From Epibacterium sp. Ofav1-8 (GTDB taxonomy: Bacteria; Pseudomonadota; Alphaproteobacteria; Rhodobacterales; Rhodobacteraceae), in the NCBI RefSeq assembly GCF_022348185.1, contig NZ_JAKRFD010000013.1, forward strand, positions 62,001 to 126,000: a stretch of DNA of 64,000 nucleotides, in the 5' to 3' direction. Made by a program: the position numbers and the translations under genes. The notes under the pieces were generated by a model. That model saw nothing but the letters and a program-made list of their open reading frames with translations. It was not told the DNA's origin and did not search any database. The first letter of the stretch is position 1; each line of letters opens with the position of its first letter. Of this stretch, positions 1-9,329 are shown piece after piece.

Positions 1-2031
1 CTGCGGCAGCTCGGTTGCGGCACGGGAATTTATGATCCCCGAATAGACCCGCTGGGACATCGGCATTTCGGCCAGAACCCCACGTGCCTGCGCAATCAAG
101 TCACCGTTCAGCGCGATTTCCTCCATTGGCTGGGACAGAAGCGCATCAAGGTGATCGTTCAGATCTGCACGCAATTGCTGTCGAACCACACCGGAATATG
201 TCACCTCGGACCAGTCGTTGTTGAGGAACTCCTTGACCAGATCCGGGTTCATGGGCCCTTGCAACCCAAGCATCAGATAGATCTTCAGCGCTTCATAGAG
301 CGCGTCGACGTCATTGATGTTCCCGGCAATCTGCTCTTCCAGCCGAACCAATAGCCGCGGCAGGAAGCGGCGGTTCAGCGCGGAACGGTAGGTTTGGGCC
401 CCTTGGGTGCCGATCACCTCGCCCTGATACAGGCCGTAGGTTTCGGAAAGCGCCGGTTCCGGCGTGGACAAAACGGGGTTCCCCGGCAGATCCCGCAGAT
501 GGTTAAGGGCGGCCACCACAGGAACGAGGTCGGTATCACCAACCGGGCTTTGCGGCAGCGCCGCGGCTGCAGTCTGATACTCATCGACCTGAGCACTGGC
601 CTTTGCAATCAATGCCTTGTTCTTGAGGAACGAATTGACCCACAAGCCCCCCATCGCCACGCTGACCAGAATTGTGGCCGCGACGGCGACACGACGCGCC
701 CAGCGATAACGCCGCTCAATCTTGTCATCCGACGACACCAGCCCTGCTTCCGGGAACATGACGCCCTCGAACAGACGGGTCAGAAAATACGAACGCCCAG
801 TGCCCTTGCCAGACCCGATCGCCTGTCGGCCAATGCCGAAGGTCTGAGCCATGCCGAGCATCAACCGGTCGATGGGGGTGCCTTCCTGAGTGCCCGACGC
901 CAGGTAGACACCACGCAACATCTGCCGCTTTTGGTAGGCATTGTCCTGAAAGACCTCTTTCAGGAACTCGCGCGCCACCCCGCGCACAGAGGCAACTTGC
1001 GAGGGGAAACCCGCCACCAGCGCCCGACGCTGCGGATCGGTTTCCGCCTGCATCTTTTCCATAAGCTGAGCGTTCAGCTGCCCGAGCAAACCCGCAAATT
1101 CCTCATCAAATCGGGTGATCGGGTCCGCATCGGACTTGGCCTTGGCCAACGGCAGGGTGAAGCCCCAGACCTGCTCGCGCTCTTCCTTGCCAAGCGTGTC
1201 GTAATACTCCTGAAAACCTGCGATCAAGTCCGCCTTGGTAAAGACGACATAGACCGGAAAGCGCACGCCGAGACGTTCGCGCAGTTCGGCCAGCCGGTTG
1301 CGAATGGCAGTGGCATGGGCCTTTTGCGTCAACTCATCCTGAAGGGAGAGGTCGGAGAGCGAAATCGCAATGATCGCCCCGTTGATCGGCTGACGCTTGC
1401 GATATTTCTTCAGAAGGTTGAGAAACCCGAGCCAGGCAGCATTGTCGGTTTCCTGATCGCTTTCCTGCGTCGTATAGCGACCCGCCGTATCGATCAGGAC
1501 AGCCTTGTTGGTGAACCACCAGTCGCAATTCCGCGTGCCGCCGACACCGCCAATCGCAGCCTTGCCCAGTTTGTCGGCCAATGGGAACTGCAGGCCGGAG
1601 TTCACGATTGCGGTGGTCTTGCCCGCGCCGGGCGGACCAATCATGATGTACCAGGGCAGTTGATTGAGGTGCTTGCGCCCGTTCTTGGACTTCCGCAGCT
1701 CGGTCAGCGCCGTCTTGAACTTGCCTTTCAGCTCGACAAGTTCCTCACCGATGACATCATCCTCTGCAGTATCGACAGCCTCCGCGATTTCTTCGGTCAT
1801 CTGACGGTCGCGCCGTGCCCGGATCAGAGCGATCAGCAGCAGCGTCAGCAAGGTCAGCACCCACAGGACGCCGATGGCAATCAGCCGCGACGACATACTG
1901 TCAAACGGACGCCAGGTATCAGAGCCGATGAAAGGCGAAAAATACCAGATACAGGCTGACAGCGCCGCTGCCAGCAGTATCAGGATGGTATAAATCGAGC
2001 GAAACAACGGCAGGATAAAGCGACGGATCAT
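1..2031 (-). CDS. tssM: T6SS membrane-complex protein TssM (IcmF), C-terminus beyond window
   Basis: This is the inner-membrane IcmF-family protein that, with TssL, forms the channel anchoring the T6SS baseplate. The first 677 codons are visible; the family is usually about 1,150-1,200 residues, so the periplasmic C-terminal part lies left of the window. I see two N-terminal membrane helices (about residues 5-27 and 50-70), then a cytoplasmic GTPase-like domain with Walker A GPPGAGKTT from residue 132 and a third membrane helix near 445-465. The start ATG at 2031 overlaps the tssL stop codon as ATGA, so the two genes are translationally coupled. The reading is open to position 1 with no frameshift. 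Confidence 0.95.
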   Translation of the reverse strand, partial: MIRRFILPLFRSIYTILILLAAALSACIWYFSPFIGSDTWRPFDSMSSRLIAIGVLWVLTLLTLLLIALIRARRDRQMTEEIAEAVDTAEDDVIGEELVELKGKFKTALTELRKSKNGRKHLNQLPWYIMIGPPGAGKTTAIVNSGLQFPLADKLGKAAIGGVGGTRNCDWWFTNKAVLIDTAGRYTTQESDQETDNAAWLGFLNLLKKYRKRQPINGAIIAISLSDLSLQDELTQKAHATAIRNRLAELRERLGVRFPVYVVFTKADLIAGFQEYYDTLGKEEREQVWGFTLPLAKAKSDADPITRFDEEFAGLLGQLNAQLMEKMQAETDPQRRALVAGFPSQVASVRGVAREFLKEVFQDNAYQKRQMLRGVYLASGTQEGTPIDRLMLGMAQTFGIGRQAIGSGKGTGRSYFLTRLFEGVMFPEAGLVSSDDKIERRYRWARRVAVAATILVSVAMGGLWVNSFLKNKALIAKASAQVDEYQTAAAALPQSPVGDTDLVPVVAALNHLRDLPGNPVLSTPEPALSETYGLYQGEVIGTQGAQTYRSALNRRFLPRLLVRLEEQIAGNINDVDALYEALKIYLMLGLQGPMNPDLVKEFLNNDWSEVTYSGVVRQQLRADLNDHLDALLSQPMEEIALNGDLIAQARGVLAEMPMSQRVYSGIINSRAATELPQ

Positions 2032-3434
2032 TCTTGCACCTCCTGCACAAGCAGGACTTCAATTCTTCGGTTCTTGGCACGCCCTTCGCGGGTGGCGTTG
2101 TCCGCGATCGGCTCTTTGTCCGCGCGCCCCTCGGCCGACAGCCGTTCCGGAGCGCTCAACTCGTCCGCCATGCGCGCCATAACGGATTTGGCGCGGGCCA
2201 AGGACAGGGCCATGTTTGATGGGAACCGTGCAGACCGGATCGGCACATTGTCGGAATGCCCCACAACAATCACCCGGCCCGGTTCATCGTTCAGCGCCTC
2301 TGCCACCCGGTCGATCGGATCATCAAAAGCGGCTTTCAGTTGATCCGAGCCAGACCCGAACATGCCGGAGCCCGCCAAACGTATGGTCAGCGTATTGCCC
2401 TTGGGAAAGACCTCGACAATGCCATCCTTGATCTCCTGATCCAGGAAACCGGCGACCTTTGCCACCTGCTGCTCGATGGTGGGGACTGGTGGCGGTGGCG
2501 GTGGTGGCGGAGCGCGGCGCTCCAATGTGGCGACCTGCCCTGCTTCGACGGTCTGCATCTTGCCAATGACCCGTTCGGTGTTCGATGACAGCGCCCAGCT
2601 TAGTCCGACGAACTGTCCCGCCAGCAAAACAGCAGCAACAGCGATAGAGATCCAGACCAACCGCCAGGCGGAACGCACCACAAAGGGTTTTACGACGCCT
2701 TTCCAGTTCGGTGACAGTTCCCACTCGACTTGTCCACGCTGGCCGCGGATGATCCGGGCCAGAGCGGCGCGAATTTGCAGGTGTTTCTCGGATCCGCCCG
2801 GCTCTACCCGCAAGCGCCCCTCGAACCCCAGCGACATGCACATGTAGAGAAACTCCAGCATGTCGATATTGGTTGCAGGCTCTTTCTCCAAACGCGCAAG
2901 CAGATCATAAAAACGGTCACCGCCGACGGTTTCACGGTGGAAGGTGCCGACCATGGACTGCAAGCCCCAGGCAGATTGCCCGCCCCACGGCGTATTCAAC
3001 ACAACATCATCCAATGTCGCGCACAGCGCATAGCGCGCAATTTTTACAGTTTGCGCTGGGATCCCTGCCTGCAGGGCACGATTTTCAAAAGCACGCACCT
3101 CGCCAACCACACTCTGGCGCAGCTTGTCGGGGTCCATATGCTGTGCCCGGTTGCGGATCCGGCTGATCAGCGCAAACAGCGCCGTTGCGCAAGCCGTCAG
3201 CTGGTTCATGCCGGTCAGCGCGACCGCTGGCGCCTTGGCCCCCGACGTCGAGGCCGCCGGCGCCGATCGCGGCACGCCAAATGCCGCATCACCGCCCGAG
3301 GCAACGGGCTGCGGTGCTGGTGCGCTGGGTGCCTGCGGCTGTGCCGCACGCCGGCCACCGGGATTGGGCCGGATCACCGTTTTGTCGGTGTCGCCCGGCT
3401 CCGCAAAAGGATCGTCGAAATCGCCCATTGGCAT
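2028..3434 (-). CDS. tssL: T6SS protein TssL (IcmH/DotU) with C-terminal OmpA domain
   Basis: This 468-residue inner-membrane protein links the T6SS baseplate to the membrane complex. Residues 1-75 are a low-complexity Ala/Pro-rich tail, about 80-235 the DotU cytoplasmic domain, about 255-282 a single membrane helix, then a run of eight prolines, and about 350-460 an OmpA-type peptidoglycan-binding domain (VVGHSDNVPI and the NRRIEVLL end). This is the extended TssL type in which the cell-wall anchor is built in. No TssJ lipoprotein gene is visible in the window, so the OmpA domain may supply the anchoring. It lies 16 bp downstream of tssK and overlaps tssM by 4 bp. Confidence 0.95.
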   Translation of the reverse strand: MPMGDFDDPFAEPGDTDKTVIRPNPGGRRAAQPQAPSAPAPQPVASGGDAAFGVPRSAPAASTSGAKAPAVALTGMNQLTACATALFALISRIRNRAQHMDPDKLRQSVVGEVRAFENRALQAGIPAQTVKIARYALCATLDDVVLNTPWGGQSAWGLQSMVGTFHRETVGGDRFYDLLARLEKEPATNIDMLEFLYMCMSLGFEGRLRVEPGGSEKHLQIRAALARIIRGQRGQVEWELSPNWKGVVKPFVVRSAWRLVWISIAVAAVLLAGQFVGLSWALSSNTERVIGKMQTVEAGQVATLERRAPPPPPPPPVPTIEQQVAKVAGFLDQEIKDGIVEVFPKGNTLTIRLAGSGMFGSGSDQLKAAFDDPIDRVAEALNDEPGRVIVVGHSDNVPIRSARFPSNMALSLARAKSVMARMADELSAPERLSAEGRADKEPIADNATREGRAKNRRIEVLLVQEVQE

Positions 3435-3450
3435 ACTCCCTCAGCCGCGC

Positions 3451-4791
3451 TCACGCATTGCGAATAGCCCAAAGCTCCATGCTGAGCCCCGGGTATTGGC
3501 CGGACACATGTACGGCGATACCACCGGACGTGGTCATCTTGCCCCAATAGGGGCTTTCGGCATCCATCTCGAAATACACGACCCCCGAATGATAGGGGAT
3601 CTGGCGCGGAGCAACCGGCAGTGGCCGCAGAGTGATCCCCGGCAAGGCTGAGTTTACCAGCTGGCGGATTTCCTCAACCGGGCCGATTTTTGCCTGCCCT
3701 GCAAAGTGACGCCGCACATCCTCGGCCGGTACATCCGCCTTGACCGCAAGCACAAAGCCCGAATTGCCGATCAGTTTGCGATCCGCAATCACGCCCACGG
3801 AGATACCATATTTGCGCGGTTCCAGTTTGATCGGGATCGCCGTCTGCTCAAGAACCGAACTCAGGTATTGCCGCAAGACCCGGATAACCGGCGCGAAACA
3901 GGCGCTCAGGTTATCGTGGGTGTAGGGCGGAAACTCCGGTACAACCTTGTCAGTGCTCATAAACGCAGACAGCTCCCCCGCCAGGCCGGTTGCGATGGTG
4001 AACAGGCGCTCGGGGTGCAGGTTTTCAATTTCGCGCAGGTGACGCACCATCGGCAAGCTGCGATTGACCAGCGCCAAAAGCATAAAGTCAGACACATCTG
4101 CAACGCCGCGCGCGCCGCCTGCTTCGGACAGCCGACCAGAGAGCGCCTCCATCCGATGCGCCAGCAGCCCCTCCAGTTCCCGGAGGAAGTCATTGAGTGG
4201 TGCGGCGGCCCGAATGTCCAGAACCGACGGAATAAACGACTGATCGAGAACAATCTCCTTATCCGCCCGCACTTCAATGATACGCGCCACGGGGATCGCC
4301 AGAAGATCTGCCATATCGTCCACTTCCAGGGCGAACTGCAGTCGCAGCTTACCCACATCCAGCTCGACAGGCTTGCGATCGACAGAGGTCACATCGGTCA
4401 CCTCCTGCTTGCCCGGACGCAACCGGCTGGCAGATCGCTCTGCGCCCGTCAGGTCAACCTCTGTTCCGCCCTGACGGCGCTGCGGAACGGTGACATAGAC
4501 GATGCAGTCCTTGACGGTCTGCGGCACCTCCAGGGCGGGGGGGTGATCATCCGCCATGGGCACCCGGAAAACGGCGCCATCGTGGGTCAGCCCTTCGCAG
4601 GACTTCAGGGCAAACTGGCCGATTTTCAATGCTTCGAAATCGATTTCGACCCCCGTCAGCCCCCACGCATAGGGCACCAGTCGCCGTGCAAGGCCAGCGA
4701 CCTGGGCTTCCATATATCGATCAGCCTGTTGGAAATGATGAGGCTGCAAAAACAACCCCTCGGTCCAAAGCACCTTGCTGTCCCAGGACAC
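3451..4791 (-). CDS. tssK: T6SS baseplate protein TssK
   Basis: TssK (446 residues, normal length) forms trimers that join the TssE/F/G wedges of the baseplate to the TssL/TssM membrane complex in the cytoplasm. The diagnostic N-terminus WTEGLFLQPHHFQQ at about residues 10-23 is intact, and the C-terminal half contains the usual ISVGVI and YFEMD-like segments. The start ATG follows a GGAGAG-like ribosome site. It sits 28 bp after fha and 16 bp before tssL, in the same minus-strand operon, as in other imp-type clusters. Confidence 0.96.
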   Translation of the reverse strand: MSWDSKVLWTEGLFLQPHHFQQADRYMEAQVAGLARRLVPYAWGLTGVEIDFEALKIGQFALKSCEGLTHDGAVFRVPMADDHPPALEVPQTVKDCIVYVTVPQRRQGGTEVDLTGAERSASRLRPGKQEVTDVTSVDRKPVELDVGKLRLQFALEVDDMADLLAIPVARIIEVRADKEIVLDQSFIPSVLDIRAAAPLNDFLRELEGLLAHRMEALSGRLSEAGGARGVADVSDFMLLALVNRSLPMVRHLREIENLHPERLFTIATGLAGELSAFMSTDKVVPEFPPYTHDNLSACFAPVIRVLRQYLSSVLEQTAIPIKLEPRKYGISVGVIADRKLIGNSGFVLAVKADVPAEDVRRHFAGQAKIGPVEEIRQLVNSALPGITLRPLPVAPRQIPYHSGVVYFEMDAESPYWGKMTTSGGIAVHVSGQYPGLSMELWAIRNA

Positions 4792-4819
4792 TCGGCTCTC
4801 CTTTCGTTGTCACCGGCGC

Positions 4820-6322
4820 CTAGGCGTCGGATTCCTCTTTCAACCGATCCATCTGAGCCTTGTAGGCCCGAGCGAACTCGCGGCTGAACAGATCATGAAA
4901 CTCGTTTTCCGCCTGATCGGAGATTTCGGCATAATGCTCCTCGTAGACGTCCCAATACTGGGCTTTCCTGTTCCGCAACAGGCCACCCAGACCACCCTTT
5001 TTTTCAATCTGGGCTTCCAGCAACTTGGGATCCAACTTGGCAAGCACCCCTTTAAGCGCCGCCTCCATGCCGGTCACCATCGCAATCTCATGCGCCTTGA
5101 TGTCCCGTAGCGCTTCCTCCGCGGCTGCTTCCGCGTCCAGATAACCACGCGCCTTGGGTTTGACCATCGCCTCGATCGCCTGCTCGGGCGAGATCGAGAA
5201 CTTCAACGGATTGTTGCCGCCGGCAGAGATCATCGTCTGTTCGATCCGAAACTCCGATTTGATCGACGTCCGCGTCATCAGGATTTCCCGCAGGCCGATG
5301 ATGAAGGTCTTCATGACCCGGCCCATGCGATCCATCATTGTATCGTATTCATTGGCAGGAACAGAGAGATCGTCCACCGCCAGCGCATCCAGGAAAGCCT
5401 GTGCAGCACCGCTCTCGTCGGCCCTCGACCGCGGCGGCTCCGCCGGGGACGCTGTCGTTTTGGCAGGTGCAGCATCCTGCCGCGCCGTGGCTGCCTGCGC
5501 TTCTGTCTCTACAACCGAGTCCGCCTCTACTGATGGCGGCGCTGTGGCAGGCTCAGGATTTGGGCGCTTTGTCTCTTGTCTCTCCGGCGGTGCCGCGGGA
5601 CGCTCCTGGTTCCCGGAGTCCCCTGCAATGCCAGAGAAAAACTCGTCGTCCCAGTCATCCGGAATTACATTCGGTTGCGGGGCGTGTTGCGGCGAGAACC
5701 CATCCTGAGCGGCAGGATTATGCGCTGGCAGGCTCGCCCCCTGCCCCTGACGTCCGTCATCGGGTTGCTCGAAGAACGGATCCTCCTCTTCGCCCATCGG
5801 CGGCAGAAGGTCATCAATTGGGTCCACCGGGTTGATCTGCGACGGTCCCGTTGGCGCGCTTTCCCCAAGAAGATCATCCAGAAAATCCCCACCGGGTCCG
5901 GCATCGTCAAGCAGGGCCAGAGGGTCCGGCGCATTCTCAGCCCGCCCAGGTGACAAAGGATCGGCCGCCGCAGGTTCCATCGCAAGCGGATCCGGAAGCG
6001 CCGCGTCCTGTGTGATCTCGACCGCCAACTCGTACGATCCGACGGTCAGCACATCACCGTCATTCAGCGGTGTGGGCGTCGGCCCCAAGGGCATCTTCCC
6101 GTAGTTGAGAAAGGTTCCGTTTGAACTCAGATCGACAACAGCCACATGACTGCCGTGATCTTCGATCACACAGTGATTACGCGACAACATCTGGTCCGGA
6201 TCGGGCAGGACCACATCATTGGTCGCCCCGCGCCCGATCGTCAGGCTGGGTCCGCGCAGCACCAGGGGCGCTGCATCAGACGGCATGGTGCCGGAAGACT
6301 GGAAACGCAACCTCACGCCCAT
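4820..6322 (-). CDS. fha: T6SS-associated FHA-domain protein (Fha/TagH type)
   Basis: The protein is about 500 residues. It begins with a forkhead-associated phosphothreonine-binding domain (about residues 1-100; LTIGRG, SRNHCVI and LSSNGTFLN are the expected core). A Pro/Asp/Ala-rich acidic linker follows (about 100-310), then a conserved helical C-terminal domain of about 180 residues typical of TagH proteins. In other systems Fha proteins relay threonine phosphorylation to T6SS assembly; no PpkA kinase or PppA phosphatase is visible here, so those partners, if used, are elsewhere. I take the start at MGVRLRF (6322) because the FHA fold begins there; an upstream in-frame ATG at 6352 would add ten residues. 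Confidence 0.9.
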   Translation of the reverse strand: MGVRLRFQSSGTMPSDAAPLVLRGPSLTIGRGATNDVVLPDPDQMLSRNHCVIEDHGSHVAVVDLSSNGTFLNYGKMPLGPTPTPLNDGDVLTVGSYELAVEITQDAALPDPLAMEPAAADPLSPGRAENAPDPLALLDDAGPGGDFLDDLLGESAPTGPSQINPVDPIDDLLPPMGEEEDPFFEQPDDGRQGQGASLPAHNPAAQDGFSPQHAPQPNVIPDDWDDEFFSGIAGDSGNQERPAAPPERQETKRPNPEPATAPPSVEADSVVETEAQAATARQDAAPAKTTASPAEPPRSRADESGAAQAFLDALAVDDLSVPANEYDTMMDRMGRVMKTFIIGLREILMTRTSIKSEFRIEQTMISAGGNNPLKFSISPEQAIEAMVKPKARGYLDAEAAAEEALRDIKAHEIAMVTGMEAALKGVLAKLDPKLLEAQIEKKGGLGGLLRNRKAQYWDVYEEHYAEISDQAENEFHDLFSREFARAYKAQMDRLKEESDA

Positions 6323-6421
6323 AGCGCGCCTGCCTCCCTGCCATGTTGGCACACGGTGTTCCCAGCCCTGTTGTCACCCTCTCGCGCGGGACTGCCCATA
6401 GTATCGTTCTCCTGTTCGGGC

Positions 6422-7054
6422 CTAGGTGGATTCCGAAGCAATTTCCGGGGCCTCGGCAGCACCTGCATCCGCAGTGCCTACACGGCCATTGCCACCTCGA
6501 GCAATATCCAGCGCACGCTCGATCAGTATATAGCCATGTTCTTCAAACTTATCAGATAATTGACCCAAGGCCACCATATTCATGGCAAAGGCGGCGGCCT
6601 CTGCCGCCCCGGCCGGCGCCGGATATTGACGCAGATCACCCGGACCAAGCGTGCCGTCATGATACGTCACCGCCCAAGCGCAGTTCACCGTGTCATCATC
6701 CACATACGCATGGTCGATCGTAATCCGCGCCGCTTGACGGTTGTCTTCCGTCGGGTCCAAAACCCAGGCCTCCGAAGTGGCAAGCGACGGCGGATCTTTG
6801 GGACTGCGCGGACCGATATAATCGCGCGCCGCCAAACAGGCCCACCACACCCGCTCACGCGGGGGCAAGAGGATACCCATCAGCCGCAACAGATCGATCA
6901 TCGCCTTCTTGTCATACAGCTCCTTCAGCACGACGGGCGCGGTGGCGCTGACTTCGCACTCAAGGGGGGTTTTCAACAGAACCTGTTGCCGCGAGAGGAT
7001 CTTCGCGACAGGTTCTTTTGGCAGTTTCACCAGTTTTTCAAACATCTCAGCCAT
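6422..7054 (-). CDS. Small T6SS-linked protein between vgrG and fha (DUF6931-like)
   Basis: This gene encodes a 210-residue soluble protein with no signal peptide or membrane helix. It starts MAEMFEKLVKLP and has a compact helical look with a Trp pair (VWWACLAARDYI) near residue 70 and an Ala/Glu-rich tail. From memory it resembles DUF6931 proteins found in alphaproteobacterial T6SS loci, but I cannot confirm that. It lies 10 bp downstream of vgrG and about 100 bp upstream of fha, so it is co-transcribed with the injection machinery. A VgrG-loading adaptor or an assembly accessory would fit the position; nothing in the sequence shows a catalytic site. Confidence 0.75.
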   Translation of the reverse strand: MAEMFEKLVKLPKEPVAKILSRQQVLLKTPLECEVSATAPVVLKELYDKKAMIDLLRLMGILLPPRERVWWACLAARDYIGPRSPKDPPSLATSEAWVLDPTEDNRQAARITIDHAYVDDDTVNCAWAVTYHDGTLGPGDLRQYPAPAGAAEAAAFAMNMVALGQLSDKFEEHGYILIERALDIARGGNGRVGTADAGAAEAPEIASEST

Positions 7055-7064
7055 GTCTTCGCGC

Positions 7065-9257
7065 CTAGTTGATCATGGTGACGCCGCCCTTAAGGGTCAG
7101 CATTCCATCGCCCTTGACGGTGGTCAGGGGAGATTTCGCTTCTAGCATCCCATCGGCCTCGAGTTTGATCATCGGGCCACTAATCGTAACACCCGAGTTG
7201 TCGATTTTAATCGACGACCCACCTACGGTCAGCGTGATTTCCATGCCAGCGGAAATTGCGATCTTGCCAGCCGAGGCCTCGGTTGTGATGTTCCCGAGGC
7301 TGACGGTTTCCGTGTGATCACCCTGGCTGATGGTCTCGGTCAGATTGCCCTGTCCGATCGTCACTTCGACATTGCCCGTGTCGATATTCTCGGTCAGGTT
7401 CCCGGTCTCGATCGTCATCGTTTTGTTACCGGTCTCGATGGTTTCGGTATAGTCGCCCGTCTTTACGGTTTCGACCTTGTTACCTGTCTCCACGATTTCG
7501 GTTCGGTCGCCGGACTTCACCGTCTCGTTCATATGCTGTTCGATGGTCAGGTCGTAGGATTTTTCATCGACAGAGGTGACCTCCTTGTCGATCGCATCCA
7601 GGCCCACCGTCATCGACAATCGATCCTTCACCAGCGTCTGATGATACTTCTGCGCCTGGATGCGCATCAGTTCGGAGTCTTTCTTGTCGTCGAACATCAA
7701 CTCGTTGTAGCCACCGCCGCCTTTCGACGAATTCGTCTTGATGCCAAGTTGAGTCTGATCGTCGGGATACTTGTAGGGCGGCTTGGTTTCCGCGTTGTAG
7801 AGCATGCCGGTGATGATCGGTCGATCCGGGTTGCCATCCTCGAACTGAACCACCACCTCCTGACCGATCCGGGGCACTGCAACCATCCCCCAATCCTTGC
7901 CCGACCAGGGTGTCATCACGCGCACGAAACAACAGGATGTTTCGTTCTTCTTGCCCTCACGGTCCCAGTGGAACTGGATTTTGACCCGGCCGTGTTCATC
8001 GGTCAGGATTTCCTCGCCTGACGTCCCCACGACCGTGGCAGTTTGCACACCGGGCACCTCAGGCCAGGGCGTGACGCGCGGCGCTCGATACTGAACCGAT
8101 TTCTCGATCACCCGGAAGGTGTTGGCGTAGCTGTCCTTTTCTATTTCCTTCGGAAAGTCCAGGTTCTGTGCCTTCAGATCGCGACGCATTTCCTCCGCGT
8201 CGCCCTTTCCCTTGGCTCCTCTGTCGCGCTCTCCGAATTCGCTGTCGACCTTGAGGTAGTGAACCGCCTCCACCACAAGGAAATCCTTGTTGCTGTCGCT
8301 ATCCTCATGCTTCGTCAGCTTGAACGTATAGCCGGCACCAAGGGTGCGCAGCGACGACGCACCGCGCCATTGCTGGTAGGTCAACGCCTCCGCATCCATG
8401 CGCGCCCGGGCGAATGTCGTGCCCAGTCCAGTCTCCTTGCGATAATGCGCCTGGTAGTCGTACACCTCAAAGGTCTTGTACTGGTGCTTGCCCTTGGATT
8501 GGGCGTCGCTGACCTTGAGATCCGCCTGTGGCGTGTTGAAGTCAAAGTCGTTGAGCGTGACCTTGCCCCTTGTGACCCGTTCGATCTTGCTCAACTCCGC
8601 CACATGCTCGCCCCGACGCCGATCCGCATCGTCGCGAATGTGGAATTCGGCGGTGGCGTTCTCACTGATGGGTTTGTGCGCGCTGAGACCGTCTGCCAAC
8701 ACCAGTTTTTCAGCGGTGGACTGGCTGGTGTTGCTGTCAAAGAAGAAGTAGATCCCCTCTTCCTCCATCAGTCGGCAGATGAAGGCATAGTCGCTTTCGC
8801 GATACTGCAAGCAGTATTCCCGTTTTTCATAGCTCCCGGACAGGCTGTCCTTGTAGTCCGAAAACCCGTGTTCCGACAGGATCTGCTTGATAATGTCGGG
8901 CGCTGACAGGTTCTGAAAGACCCGGCAATCCTCGGTTCGGGTCAACAGCCAGAACCAGGGTCTGACCTCGGCCACGAACTGGGTATACCCATCGCGAAAG
9001 CCAAAGTTCTCGACCGAGATGCACAGGCCGGAGAATTTCTGCTCCTTGCCCTCCTCGGTGACCACATGCACATTCATGGTCTGCCCCACCAGATCGTCCA
9101 GCGATACGGCAGAGTTGCGAGACTGGAATTCGATCGTCGTCTCGGTAAGTTTGCTCAATCCTTCGCGCACGATGGCGCGGCGCATCATAAGCCCTTTTAC
9201 CGAATAAGACCCAGACATCCAGACGACGTCATTTTCATGGGCTTTGCTTTCGGTCAT
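7065..9257 (-). CDS. vgrG: T6SS spike protein VgrG (TssI)
   Basis: This 730-residue VgrG forms the trimeric puncturing tip of the T6SS tube. The gp27-like part spans about residues 1-380, and the gp5-like OB region (DEHGRVKIQFHWDREGK) is near 420-440. The C-terminal beta-helix needle contains a striking run of eight-residue steps of the type xETxxTGN/TGD between about 580 and 650. It ends at GGVTMIN with no extra effector domain, so it is a structural rather than an evolved VgrG. No PAAR protein or obvious effector is encoded beside it. It is preceded by a 72-bp gap from the sheath-fusion gene and followed after 10 bp by the small DUF6931-like gene. Confidence 0.95.
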   Translation of the reverse strand: MTESKAHENDVVWMSGSYSVKGLMMRRAIVREGLSKLTETTIEFQSRNSAVSLDDLVGQTMNVHVVTEEGKEQKFSGLCISVENFGFRDGYTQFVAEVRPWFWLLTRTEDCRVFQNLSAPDIIKQILSEHGFSDYKDSLSGSYEKREYCLQYRESDYAFICRLMEEEGIYFFFDSNTSQSTAEKLVLADGLSAHKPISENATAEFHIRDDADRRRGEHVAELSKIERVTRGKVTLNDFDFNTPQADLKVSDAQSKGKHQYKTFEVYDYQAHYRKETGLGTTFARARMDAEALTYQQWRGASSLRTLGAGYTFKLTKHEDSDSNKDFLVVEAVHYLKVDSEFGERDRGAKGKGDAEEMRRDLKAQNLDFPKEIEKDSYANTFRVIEKSVQYRAPRVTPWPEVPGVQTATVVGTSGEEILTDEHGRVKIQFHWDREGKKNETSCCFVRVMTPWSGKDWGMVAVPRIGQEVVVQFEDGNPDRPIITGMLYNAETKPPYKYPDDQTQLGIKTNSSKGGGGYNELMFDDKKDSELMRIQAQKYHQTLVKDRLSMTVGLDAIDKEVTSVDEKSYDLTIEQHMNETVKSGDRTEIVETGNKVETVKTGDYTETIETGNKTMTIETGNLTENIDTGNVEVTIGQGNLTETISQGDHTETVSLGNITTEASAGKIAISAGMEITLTVGGSSIKIDNSGVTISGPMIKLEADGMLEAKSPLTTVKGDGMLTLKGGVTMIN

Positions 9258-9329
9258 GGCTTCTCCTTTCGGTCCCGGGCACCGGCGAGGCGCGCCTCAG
9301 CCCTGGGCAAAGAGTTTCGGAATACAAAG

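Noticed and set aside
394-1959. Long plus-strand open frame of 521 codons opposite tssM
   Set aside because: The minus strand reads as a clear TssM with Walker A and membrane helices; the plus frame is a high-GC shadow with no recognisable protein.
7065-9257. VgrG as an evolved effector VgrG
   Set aside because: The protein ends directly after the beta-helix with no added catalytic domain.
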